DNA of 64,000 nucleotides from Asterochloris sp. CNOR1. Lineage: Eukaryota > Chlorophyta > Trebouxiophyceae > Trebouxiales > Trebouxiaceae. Positions within the stretch are counted from its first letter, which is position 1. Every line of letters begins with the position of its first letter. A program made the position numbers and the translations under genes. This document shows positions 1 through 11,200 of the stretch, in pieces. The DNA lies in NCBI GenBank assembly GCA_963969365.1, contig OZ017751.1:1674001-1738000 (forward strand). Direction: 5' to 3'. The notes under the pieces were generated by a model. That model had not been told where the DNA came from, ran no database searches, and worked only from the letters and a program-made list of their open reading frames with translations.

Positions 1-141
1 GCCCAGCTCCTCTTCTGCATGGCCTCAGTCCAGCCAGTTGGTGTGTGAGATGCTGCAAGCCAGTTGAGAGTTCACCAGTCTGCCCTCCGCTACATCCCTC
101 CCCTCTTCGTTCACTGTGTGACACACTACGCTCCAGTGCAG

Positions 142-486
142 GTGTCCTACATGATCCTCCAGAGGGTCAGCCCTGTCACCCACAGCATTGGCAACTGCCT
201 CAAACGGGTCATTGTCATTGTGGCCTCGGTCATTGTCTTCAAGAACCCCATGTCCCAGCAGAACATGATAGGTGAGCGACACAGCGCCTGGGGGCTGCTG
301 CCTGCTTGCACAAACACCCATTTCTGCAGGTCATCACAGGCAACTTGTGGCTGCCACCTGCCGCCTTCATGTTCTGTGAGCGAGGTTACATTGCTGGCTG
401 CAGGCACTGGCATTGCTCTGGCTGGCGTGTTTGGATACTCTCAGGTCAAGAGGCTGTCCGGCAAGAAGAAGGTTGCCACTGCATGA
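142..486 (+). CDS. Plastid phosphate translocator (PEP/phosphate type), C-terminal two exons
   Basis: This is the 3' end of a plastid inner-envelope antiporter that exchanges phosphate for phosphorylated C3 compounds; its 5' part lies outside the window. Exons are about 142-271 and 404-486 (stop 484-486), joined by a GT-AG intron that splits the Gly codon of [10 protein letters not shown]. The residues [18 protein letters not shown], with two Lys/Arg-rich helices after them, match the last helices of the triose-P/PEP translocator family. The [15 protein letters not shown] wording is closer to the PEP/phosphate (PPT) branch than to the triose-phosphate or glucose-6-phosphate branches. The short basic tail KRLSGKKK is also typical. 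Bases 1-141 hold no exon I can assign. Family is secure; the PPT subtype is an inference. Confidence 0.85.
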   Translation: MSYMILQRVSPVTHSIGNCLKRVIVIVASVIVFKNPMSQQNMIGERHSAWGLLPACTNTHFCRSSQATCGCHLPPSCSVSEVTLLAAGTGIALAGVFGYSQVKRLSGKKKVATA

Positions 487-564
487 GTGGATGACTTGTG
501 AGAGCTTGCCTGTTTATATACAACTCACCCCAACACCACCAATCCCCTTTCCCTGAGCTGTGCG

Positions 565-569
565 TTACA
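565..569 (-). terminator. TGTAA poly(A) signal of NMD3
   Basis: The - strand reads TGTAA about 265 bases beyond the NMD3 stop. TGTAA is the usual chlorophyte polyadenylation signal, and no other copy lies closer. Confidence 0.5.
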
Positions 570-697
570 CCCTCCCAGCATGCTGACAGTCAGTGATTGA
601 GTTCAACAGCAGTTTCCTATACTGCCTACGCCACAGAGAGTGAGCGAGTTCATTGTGCATCAGACTCTTGAGATGCATGCACTCGAGGCTTCGAGCG

Positions 698-702
698 TGT
701 AA
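698..702 (+). terminator. TGTAA poly(A) signal of the translocator gene
   Basis: TGTAA on the + strand about 210 bases after the translocator stop, in the expected range for a green-algal 3' UTR. Confidence 0.5.
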
Positions 703-832
703 ACAACTTTGAATGAGGCACCAACTACATGTGTTCAAGGCTGGCAGTTGAGGTGAGCTCTGATGTGAGCCCAAGGGCTGAGTATTGGTGTCTTCTACAC
801 TTTGCCTGCAAGTGATACAGTCCCGTCCAAGG

Positions 833-3800
833 TCAGGAATGAGACATGTCGTCTTCCTCATCGCTGACACGCTGCTGCCCCTCAAGCTGAAGCGCAGACA
901 TCTCATCGAGCAGGTCCTCCAGAGGAATGTCTGGCAAATCATCCTCGTCTGTGTCAGTCATGGCCGCCTCTCGCTGTTGCCGTGCCAGCCCAGGATTGTA
1001 GGCTGGATCCCTGTACAACGCCACCTTGCTGCGCATCTCAGGGTCCTCCTCAAGCTCCTGCACAGGAGCAAACAAGTGCATGAGCCCATTACCGAGAGGC
1101 CCTCTGGCAAGTCCATAAGTTGCGCTGTGGCAAAGCTTGTGCCTCTTGAGCCTGCTGCGGCCTGACAGCCGATGCTCTGTGCAGCATCACATCATGCCAG
1201 ACATATCTCAGACAGACATGAAGTGGTGAGTCACAGGGTCTCCCCAAACAGACAGCGGCGAGGGCTGCTGCAGCCATCTCAAGACCAGCAGAGCCAGCCT
1301 CAGCAGCTCCATCAGAAACTGATCCAAAGTGGGGGGTCGTGCCGACCCGTTAGCAGGATGGTCTGACTTAGGCAAAGCAACACTCATGGGAGCCCAAGGA
1401 TGCTGTCTCAGTGCCGGTCACCTGCAGGAAGCGCTCCATATCGTCTTCCCCTGCCCCCTGCTGCTGTTGTCGGCGCCCCCCCTTGCCCGTGTCCTCCTCC
1501 CCCTCCCGCTGGGCCCCCAGTCGCCGCACCTTCCAGGAGCGCTGCTCCCCGCGGGCCTTGCGCCGCTTCCGCTTCTCCTCATACGACTTGCGCACCTGCA
1601 GCAACAGCACTGCATGCGGTCAGTGGCTCTTCAGCAGGTATTATGATGCTGGAGGCAGGAACTTGTCCTGCCTGCGCTTGTTACCTCAAAATTTGTGCAC
1701 CTGCAGGGACACACCGGTCCACACCAACAGGGGAGCCTGGGAATGTCTGAGAGTGCAAGTTTTGAGGGGTCCCTGCCTCATGCCGCTGGGAAAGCCGCCA
1801 CATCTTATGCTCAGGAGTGTGAGTGCTGCACGGCCGGGTTGACTGAGTCAAGGCGGGGCTGGCGCTGCCCCGCAGAAGGTAGGACGACTGCCCGCTGAAA
1901 CCACCCTGGCAGTGCCCAGCAGCAGCAGGACTGGGACAGGCAGGTGTGCAGTGGCAGAGAGGCTGACAGCTCACCAGGACGACGTCGGGAAGCGACAGGC
2001 CCCTCTGCACATATCTCTCCAGCTCAGGGTCGACCAGGTTGGCGCGCGTCATGTCATACCTGCACCACGGCATCACATCATACAAGCGCCGCCACGCAAC
2101 TGCTCAGAAGGGATCTGGTGGACATGCATCTTTGGCAACGGTGCGAGCATAACAGCTGCTGCACAGGGAAAGTGCAGCACAGTGATGGTACCCCTGGAGC
2201 CAGGGCAGGACGGCCCAGAGAAGAGCGCCGTGAGGCTGCGGGATGGCATCTCGGTGGGAGGGCAACAGGTGCAGCCATGCTGAGCAGCTCACCCGACAGC
2301 TGTGTCCCCTGCATGCAGCAGGTTGCCCAGGTGTGTGCGCACAAAGTAGGTCTCGTCGTTGGTGCCCAGGTCTGCCTGGCGTGCCACCTGCAGGGGCAGC
2401 AAGGACGAGTTCCTCACTGAGCGCATTCCCAAGAGGTACAGGCCGGATGTTGCACCCAGATATGACCAGCACGTATACTGGGCTGTGCTGGCAGCAGCCT
2501 TATACATGCACAGCCCTGCCAGTCTGTAAGCAGGCAGCACCGCTGGCCTGAAGGGGTGCCCAACCTGAGCGCCTGTGACAACATGCTGCTGGCTGGCTTG
2601 GACCGGCCCACAGGCAGCCAGCACCTGAGAGCTTGTGGGGGCTCACCTGTGCGTCCGCCTGTGCAAACTTGTTGGTGGTCAGCCCGCTTCCCTCGATGTC
2701 CAGCACAACATACTCGGTTAGCGCCCGGCTGGTCATCATGGGCCGGAAAGGCGCCCTCCAGAAGGCCTGAGCCTGCAGCAGAACAGCAGTCCCCAGCTGT
2801 CATCAGGCATTGTGGGCAGGCTCTGTGCAGCCAACGCCTGCTGCAGGTGCAGCCTCGCAGAGCAAGCCATCACAGGACACATGTCTCTCTGTGCTGCACA
2901 ATGGTGCAAGCAGGCCATGCATGCCCAGTACCAGCTGCAAGGTCTGCAGATGCAGAGCAGCCAGCACATTGTGCAGAGGCTTCCACTGTCCGCTGCCAGT
3001 CTCAGTCACAGCCCGGCTCACCTCTAAGGGCACTGTGCGCAGTGTGAGGGGGTCAGTGAGCTGGACAGTGTTGGTGACTCGCGAGCAGAAGACCACGGGG
3101 CCCATGTTGCCCAGAGGGGCCGCCACCTTGGGGGGCAGGCAGATCAGGTCATCCTGCAGGGGACAGCAGCTCGCAGTGATATGTTGGGCAGCACACAGCA
3201 AGAACAGGGCACGGATGTGGGCAGCAAAGGTCCTCAGAAAACCCCTATTTGTGTCACCAGAGAGGTCTGACAGCAATTGGACAATTGGTGTTTATCATCA
3301 CTGGACCAGGGCAGGTGAGAGCTGTGCAGCAGGCTGGGCTCTCCATGCAGCCATACCATACGTTAGGGAGCGATACGTCAGGGAGCTGCGCTGTCTGAGC
3401 GCTTGTCTGCGCTGAAACTGGATGTGCAGCAGAGTTCCGCCCACAGGCAGCGCATGAGCCAGGATGCATGCCGGCATGGCAGCACAGCACCCCAGCTGCC
3501 AGCACAGACAGAGGGCGCCATCGCAAAGTTGGGACTGCCCAAGCCTGTGCAAGTGGGACTGAGCGCCCCTCGAGTCGCTCGAGCCGTGCTCACGGCCGCA
3601 CCTTGCAGATGGGCACGATCTCGACAGAGAAGGTGTACTTGTAGTTGTACGAGGCGTTCTGCTCGTTGTGGGAGACCAGCTGCTTGTCATGGCGGTACCG
3701 AATGGGCACCACCCCAGACAGGAAGTCAATGAATTTGGTGGCGTGGGCACGCTTGCCAAAGAAGAAGTCAATGCCCTGCAGGCGGAGCAGGCAGGGCACA

Positions 3801-5443
3801 GGTCAGCGACGACATGCTGGGCTGCAGGGCGGCAGGCGGCAGCATCCAGCTGGAGCACAAATTTGCTTCCATACCAGCGACCGCTGCCCTGCAGGTCAAA
3901 CTTGCAGCGGTAGCCTGTCACTGCGACTTGCAGTGTGCCGTCTGTACTACATCTGCATGAGAGCACATGCTGCAGGGCTTGTGACGGTTGCTTGCCGCAT
4001 GTACTTCCTTGATGACAAGGCAGGTCCACACAGGCATGGACTGCGAGGCCATGCACAGGAGGAGCAATGCAAACCATCACTTGCCTCATGAATCTCTTTG
4101 ATGGCCAGGCAGCTCCCTGCAGCATTGTACCTGAGGATGAGCTGTTCCAGGTACATGAACGTGCGCTTGTGCTCCCTGTGCTGTCGCACCTGCACCGGAG
4201 GGTAGCACATGGATGGGTACTGTGAACACCTGCCTCTTTGCAGCAGCAGGAGGCAGGGGAGGGTGCAGCATGGTCATGCGTTGGCCTGACTGAGGTCCTG
4301 GGAACAGCTGGGGCAGCTGCTAGATTCTCCCTGAAGGGCAGGGCACCGTCCAGGGACCCTGCTGCCGCCGCCATGATGCAGTGCCGCCATGGTAATCGAT
4401 GTGACCTGTGGAGCAGCTTGGTGCCCTGTAGGCGCATGCACTCCAGCAGAGCACCCGTGACGTTCCAGTGGCACCCACCTGGACACAGGCTGTCCACGTG
4501 TTGGGGTTTGCGGCTGTCTTTGTGCAGTCTGGGCACATGTGTGTCTCCACCACATACTCGACCACGAAGGTCTGCTGCAGGATGGCGCCATTGAGCACCT
4601 CTGCCTGGATGGTCAGCTTCACCTTGAGCCGCCGCGAATGGGGCTCCGTCCAGATGAACCCAGCATCCACCAGCTTTACCTGCAGGTTGGGGTGAACAAA
4701 TGGACGGGCCTCATACCATTTTCGAGCAGGTGCAGGGCTGGAGTTTGGGCAGCTGAAGCCGTAGCCCACGGCAGGCAGAAATGAGGAGTGAGCCATGTTC
4801 CAGGCCTTGAGATTTAGGGGTGACTGCGATGCAATCCTGCGGGGGCAGGACCTTGCTACGGTCATTTGGGGGCACTGTGGCCTGGCCACTCAGCCTGCCG
4901 GCATGCCCACCTTTGCCAGGCCCTTCACGCGTTTGACGCAGAAGGTCAGCAGCTCCTTGCTCTCCAGCTCAGCCCGCACCCAGTGCTTTGGGGGCTGCAG
5001 ATACCGCCCGCACTCCTGCACAGTTCAGGAGGCACACTGCTTTGTGGGCACAATGAAGTGCGCCTGTAGGAGCTGCATGAATGGGGCTTGCAAGCAGGCT
5101 GACTGCACTGCCAGCTGCTGTGACTTCTTGGCGCAGCCGCTGCATGAGAGGCCAGCAGCCATGTGGTGAGCTCACCTTGCACCAGAGAATGGAAACCTGC
5201 TTCTGCATGCCCGCAGTGATGTCCACCTGGGAGCGGATGCAGTTGACGCACATATTGGAAGGGTTGGGGGCAATTGGCACCCCACACAGACAGCAGAGCC
5301 TGCAAGGCGCAGGGCATTGTCACATGCTGAGTGTGGTGCACTTCCCGACTTTACATGAATAAGAGACAAGAGGCCTGTCAGACTTACACATGACCCTGTG
5401 TGTGCAGTGGGGTGAAGGTGGCCTGCTGTGGCACAGCAGCCAT
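833..5443 (-). CDS. NMD3: NMD3, 60S ribosomal subunit nuclear export adaptor
   Basis: NMD3 binds late pre-60S particles and links them to the Crm1/exportin export route. Twelve exons can be read: 5388-5443, 5176-5299, 4911-5015, 4479-4679, 4085-4189, 3602-3775, 3022-3153, 2647-2772, 2293-2387, 1975-2059, 1422-1595 and 833-1057. They give about 533 residues in one frame, near the family's usual 500-520. The N-terminus has the CxxC pairs of the NMD3 zinc region (CCLC, CVNC, CKEC, then CPDC). Diagnostic stretches include GHVLCCLCGVPIAPNPSNMC, VDAGFIWTEPHSRRLKVKL, YNYKYTFSVEIVPIC and YFVRTHLGNLLHAGD. The C-terminus is basic then acidic (EELEEDPEMRS, DLPDIPLEDLLDEM), as in eukaryotic homologs. The start at 5443 gives MAAVPQQATF just before the conserved GHVLCC. 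The intron after 4085-4189 has a GC donor (GAG|GCAAGT). The gene looks intact. Confidence 0.95.
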
Positions 5444-6255
5444 TGTGACTGCGATCTGAGCCAATTCAAGCTCAACTGGGTACTGCTGTTGTTTACAGAT
5501 GTCTCTGTTACTGGATGACTTGACGTTGTGTGTGCAGCTCCCCAGAATGACCTAAAGATTGCAAGAAGAAGAGGTGAACCCGCCCATCTGCATTTCAGCT
5601 TATTGATCGCATGGTCCAGTGCAATGATAGCTGATGTAAGAGTGCATTGGCGTGGGTGCAAAGTGAGGCACAAACCTCCTAGATATTTCCAGGCAGTAGA
5701 GGCGTATGTGTGCACAGTCCCTGTCTTGACTCTATTGCCTCCAGGCTTGGCAAGCTCTTCTGCTATGCTCCATTGCATTTCGAGCCTAGGGAGATCTTGT
5801 GAATGTTCACACTGCCTCTATATTTATGCAGCAGCTTGGAGGCACTGGTGGGACATCCAAATGAACTTGCTGCCACAACAGCCACCCCACAGCCTGCAAC
5901 AAATTCAGATTATGGCTGGTGCTCCAGAAGAATGACCGAAGGCTTGTCACTGCTTGGACTTGTCGCCTCTGGATCCGTGACTTTTACGCACAGCATCTGA
6001 GGGTCAGCATTTGCTGTTCAAGGCACATGGCTGGATGTCTAGAAGGAGCTCCTGCAGTGTCAGAGGCAGCCAGCTGCAGGGGTCAGTTGGCCAGTGGACT
6101 TAGAGAAGTATTTCTGAATGCTGATCTGACAGCTGGGTGACCTTTAGGTCATCAGCAGCCGGCACTAATCTATTTTTATTTTGCTGAGATCGGCAGTCTG
6201 CCAACCCTTTGCCTGGACGCCAGGGGCCTGCTAAAGGGGCCAGAAGGGTGGAGAC
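5444..6255. promoter_or_regulatory. Shared upstream region of the divergent NMD3 and L17 genes
   Basis: These 812 bases lie between the start codons of NMD3 (-) and ribosomal protein L17 (+). No reading frame in it resembles a protein. It must contain both 5' UTRs and both promoters unless a leader exon lies elsewhere. A T-rich stretch at about 6169-6184 precedes the L17 start. I recognise no TATA box or operator. Confidence 0.5.
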
Positions 6256-8119
6256 ATGGTCAAATATGCTCGGGACCCAACCAATGCCAGCAAGTGTTGC
6301 AAGGTAGGTACCCCGACTCCAGGCACATCGCCTGGCCCAAAGAGATGCTGCAGGCTGCGGCACAAGCAGCTGGGGATGATCCCCCAGGCCAGCACCCAGA
6401 AAGCAAGCCAGTCCCATGTGTGTGCAGGCTAAGGGCTCTGACCTGCGTGTTCACTTCAAGAACACGCGGGAGGCAGCCCAGGCAATCAAGAACATGGAGC
6501 TGGTGAAGGCCAAGGACTACCTTCAGGCTGTGCTTGAGCACAAGCGTGTGATCCCCTTCAGGTGGGAGTGCAGGAGGAGCTGGCTTGGGCAGATGCTGAC
6601 ACAGCACAATTGGCCTCAAGTGGCGAACAGCACCTGCATTGCATGATTGAGCACCGTATGAGAGAGCTGCTTGCGGCGGTAGAGTCTGCAGCTAAGCCTT
6701 TTCAGCATCCAGCAAGCTGAGACCACGCACCAGATAAGAAAAGCGCCACGCTGTGCCAAGGATTGCTCTGCGCTAAGCCGGCCATGGCACCCTGCAGGCG
6801 TTTCTGTGGTGGCGTCGGGCGCACAGCCCAGGCCAAGAATGAGGGGCAGTCCAACGGCCAGGGGCGTTGGCCCGCGAAGAGCTGCGAGTTCCTGCTGGGG
6901 CTGCTCAGAAACGCTGAGAGCAACGCAGAGGTCAGTTGGCAGCTTGTTTGCCACCTGCTTCAACAGGCATGGGGCAGGCACAGTGCAGCCTCTGGATCCT
7001 TGGATTTTGCCCATTATGGAAACTGGGAGGAACAGAGCCAGGCCCCACAGTCTCACCCGCGTCCAGTCGTGCTTGCGGAAGCATACAAGTCAGGGGCAAT
7101 GGCTGCTGCTGATGTTGTTTGGTCCCTGAGCCCATGGGACTAGTGCCTGACCTGCAACATCTTGTGCCTGCTCATGCTGCCTTGCCTTATTCCCACCAGC
7201 TTTGGGCTGCAGGCAGAGAACTGCCGCTGGAGCCATGAAAGCCTGATATCTGACCTGTCCCATTCCTGTGCTGCAGGTGAAGGGTCTCGACACTGATGCC
7301 CTGCAGATCACCCACATCCAAGTCAACCAGGCACAGAAGCAGCGCAGGCGCACCTACAGGGCGCATGGGCGCATCAACCGTGAGTGTCTGCAGCAACATC
7401 CTGCTGTGCAGGCAGCAGCCGCACCGGCTCTGGAGACCAGCATACGTCTGCACAGCTTCTGCGGCATGACTGCTCCCTGCACAGACAGCTGCTGCTCTAG
7501 TATGGTTGCTTGCTCTAGTGGCTTCGCCAGGCGGCCTGCACCCTTCATTGTGCGTCCTCCTGATGGGCAGCCTTTGCGCATCTAGTGCCGAAGACCAGCA
7601 TGGCTGCATGGCCAATATGGCCCCTGTGCGCTGCCCTCTTCAAGACAGCACAACCCTAAACAGCTGCAGTGCCGGCAGTGTGACCTTGTTTGCCTGTGCT
7701 CTGCAGCCTACATGTCCAGCCCCTGCCACATCGAGCTCATCCTGTCAGAGAAGGACAGCACAGTGCCAGCTGAGGTGGGCATGCCACTACCTGCCTACTT
7801 TCAACTCTGTGCTGTGTGCGCACCGCTCCAATGCACTGCCCCCCTCACACACGTGTTTGCGTATACAGCGCTATGGCTCGACCCACTGAACTCACATGCA
7901 GCTGTGGAAATGGACGCTCTCTGCTGCCTGGTTCACTATATGTGTAGCTCCCTGCCTGCTGTCTCTGGTCGACACAGAATTCTCAACGCGGTACTTGGCA
8001 GGCATGCTGATCAACAACCCCCCGGGTTCCTGCAGAAGGAGGCAACCAAGGGCACTAAGCTTACCCGGCAGCAGCGTGCTAAGCAGCTGCGCAGCGGCGT
8101 CAAGGCCATCACAAGCTAG
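6256..8119 (+). CDS. RPL17: 60S ribosomal protein L17 (uL22)
   Basis: uL22 lines the peptide exit tunnel of the large cytosolic ribosomal subunit. Six exons join in frame: 6256-6303, 6428-6561, 6798-6930, 7277-7379, 7707-7774 and 8036-8119, giving 189 residues (human 184). The start [16 protein letters not shown] is the conserved eukaryotic N-terminus. [38 protein letters not shown] and [20 protein letters not shown] are the signature blocks. All introns are GT-AG with CAG acceptors. The last exon gives a basic tail, [22 protein letters not shown] lies 25 bases past the stop. The short conserved exons with long introns suit a highly expressed gene; the introns hold no snoRNA I could support. 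Confidence 0.96.
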
Positions 8120-8143
8120 TGAACTCTCTCTATACTGTATTCG

Positions 8144-8148
8144 TGTAA
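8144..8148 (+). terminator. TGTAA poly(A) signal of L17
   Basis: TGTAA 25 bases after the L17 stop. It sits within the 115-base gap to the convergent methyltransferase gene, so the two transcripts probably overlap at their 3' ends. Confidence 0.55.
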
Positions 8149-8234
8149 AATGGTCTGATCCTTCATGGCGAGGGCAGCCTTCAAAATGTGTGGCGTTTTA
8201 CTGCATGTTGCGTTCAGATGGAGAGAATTCTCGC

Positions 8235-11200
8235 TCAATAGGTAGCGCTTCCTGGTGGCAGGTGTCCCTTCATGATTGTACGCTTCAGCAAGAGCATGGG
8301 CTTAGCAGCCGGCACAGCACCAGAGACCGGCTGTGAGTCACTGGCCATGTCTGTTGCTGGACCATTCTGCAATTCAGTCATTGCCAGATCTTTGAAAGGA
8401 AAGGAGCTGGGCAGCTGGTGGGCTGAGGCAGCACACATGGCCAGCCGCTTCTTCTCAAAGGCAATGGCAGCTGGATCAGGCTTGGGTGGGAGGCTGTGGG
8501 CTGACGTGGCGGGCACCAGGGACAACAGTCCCACTGCAGGGGTGGGTGCAGCTCGCTTGACAGGCGGCTGGGGCCCCGCACTCTGCGATCGGGTCCGCTT
8601 GCGCCGCAGGGGATTGTCAGCCACCGTGATGCTGCGGCAGTGAAAAGACAGAGGGGTGGCACTGCAGAGACGAGTATGCAGCCTGACCAGGGCCAAGGCA
8701 AGCAGCTTTCATGCAAAGACCACTTTCTGTAGCCATGCACCCAAAACCCCATGGGCTCCAGACACTGCAAAAAGCCAGGAGCACTAAGCAGTACCAGCCG
8801 GTGTAGCATGAAGGAGGCCTCACTTGTGTGTCTCTGGAGTCCTGTGCCAGACACCTCATTGCCCCTGAAACTGAGTGCTTTGGAGTGACTTCCAGGATTG
8901 CTTGCCACAGGCCCCTTGCAGCCTCAACTCACTTGTGGGTGCGGCTGCATTCCTCGCACTTCCAGTCGGCCAGGCCCCTCTTCTCAGCCCGTCTGCGCAC
9001 GGCCAGCGGGAGGCACATGTCATGGCACCACACCACTTGCCCATCCCCGCCGGCCACGTTTAGGCACACCACGCAGGGCTGCATGTCAGGCTGGGTGCCT
9101 GGCTCTGTGCAGGCTGAGCATATCTGCAGGCCGACCGCGGACATATTCAGCGATGGGCATGTTGTGCCTAGGCTGCAGGCCAGCCATAGCCTTGGGAGGT
9201 GGATGCACCTTCGAACGACAGACACCGTCCCAGACTGCTGCTGAGTCTGTTGCCAATGGGCACGCTGCTGTTATGAGTAAGCTGCAAGCTTCAATTCCCT
9301 GCAACCCCATGCTCATTCTGCAGACACTCGTTGCTCATGCTGCACAGCGACCATATGAGCAGACAAGCTGCGATGTCCCAGAGCTGCAGGGACCAGCAGC
9401 AAGCAGATCCATAGGCGGGCAGCAGTTGTTGCTGGCAGTTGGCAGGGAAGTACCTCCTGCCTGTAGGGGTCGCGTTCAAACATGGGCGGCGCTGTCATAT
9501 GCTTCAGCATGGCACCTCCTGCGCCCTCACTGTGCGCGGCACCCTGCCGCCCACCCTTGCATCCAGAGTCACCTGCCATCAAGGAGTCGAGAGTAGGCTT
9601 GTGCACATGCCGCCGGCAGGCTGTGACCGAAAAGTGGGCAGAAGGCAGCTTGGCGCAGACTCAGTAGCCTGCCTGTAGGTGCTGCTGCTGCAGGCCATGC
9701 AAGGCAGTCTGGCAATGCTGGGGAATGCAGTCATCGTGCTCTGCCCTCCCTCTGTAGCGCCCCTTGGGGCTGCAGGGAGCATGCCCAATGCTGCACCTGC
9801 GTGGGCTCGCTTGCTTCTCTGCCTCTTGGGCACCACCACCTCATCATCATCCCACGCTGCAGGCAAGCATGTACAACATAAGTGACGACTGAAGCCAGCG
9901 GCACAGGAGGACTCAGACAGAGCAGGATGTCTTGGAAAGTTGCTCAGTGTGAATGATCCCACCCAGCAGGCAGCCTGGGGACAAGTGTTCGACTGCCCTG
10001 CGCTGCCTGCACTCACTCCTGCTGCAGATCACGTCCTGCCCTGCCATAGCCTGCTGCCAGGGCTGGACCTGGCAGGTGAACGTCGCTGGGTGCCAGCAAG
10101 CCAAAGTCACAGCTCTCGCACTTTTGGGTTCAGCCACCAGCAATGCATGCTTGGCTGAGAGCACAGCAGAGGAGCAGCAGCATGGCTGGAAGGGCGCACC
10201 TGGGAGATGCAGCTGGGTCACATCCCTGGCCTGCTTGGTCTTGCCCGTCAGGCTGGCGCCTGCAAATCATGTTTTGTCAAGCTCTCTTTGCTGGTGTAAG
10301 GCAGCAGTGACAGGCTGCCAGTTGCCTCATGCAGCCAGCTCCCCGCACTGCGCTTGCACTACTCCTTCCCTTCCCCTTCCCTGTGGGAACAGGTAGACAA
10401 ACGACAGTCACGCTGGTGGTGCAGTCAGCCCTGCGGCCTCATGCGGTGGCACCAGCTTCCTGTGGAAGCAAAGCAAGAAAGCAACCACTGCACCCCAGCA
10501 GCTGGCACAACATCTGGACTCGCCTGCCCCAGCCAGCCCCAGCTGCCTCATGCGCTCCCGGTTGCGCCGTATGTTGGCTCTGCGCTCGCGCTCCGCGGGG
10601 GGCAGCCCCTCGTCATCCTCCTCAGCCTCTAGCTCACGGCTAGCCACCACAGGGCTGCGCCTGCGCTGGGCGCCCTCCTGCACAGGGCAAATGGGGCGGT
10701 CAGGTCCCAGTCATGCAGCAGGTTGAAGCCTGTGCAGGGGCCAACATTTCATGTATCCGGCTCTAGACTGGCCGCTGCGGAGCGCAGGGGCACTGCAGCA
10801 GTTGTGCAGCGGGTAAAACCGCTGAGTCACAGCTTGAAATGGCCTGCTGCAGGGCTGCGCCTGCGTTCTGTGATTTGTATCAGGTGCAGTCAGGCATGCA
10901 GCAGCAGGTCGGCCTCTGTTCAGGCGAGCACCCTTTTTGGGCGCCAGCACGGTGGTGGTTGCCGCGGGGCTGTGCCCATGCTTGGCGCGCTCTCCTGCGC
11001 AAGGGCAAGGAAATGTGGTGCAGTTACGTAGCAGGCCGCTCCTGCTGGTGGTGGGCACCCTCTCCAGTCTCCAGCCCAAGGCCGCTCGCTGCGGGGCGGT
11101 CAGGTGCCTGCTGCCTTCTCCAGTGTGACCTGGTATCAAGCTGTGCACAGGCAGCTCAACAGGGCCAGGAGTGGGTCCTGCACCTGCCTCCCTCCTGCAG

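Larger units (their letters stand above)
487..832. other. Convergent 3' intergenic region
   Basis: This 346-base gap separates the stops of two convergent genes. It holds a TGTAA on the + strand at 698-702, for the translocator, and a TGTAA on the - strand at 565-569, for NMD3. The - strand signal lies left of the + strand one, so the two predicted 3' UTRs overlap. I see no gene in it. Confidence 0.6.

Noticed and set aside
6304-8035. snoRNA genes in L17 introns
   Set aside because: No intron shows a proper C box with a matching D box and terminal stem.
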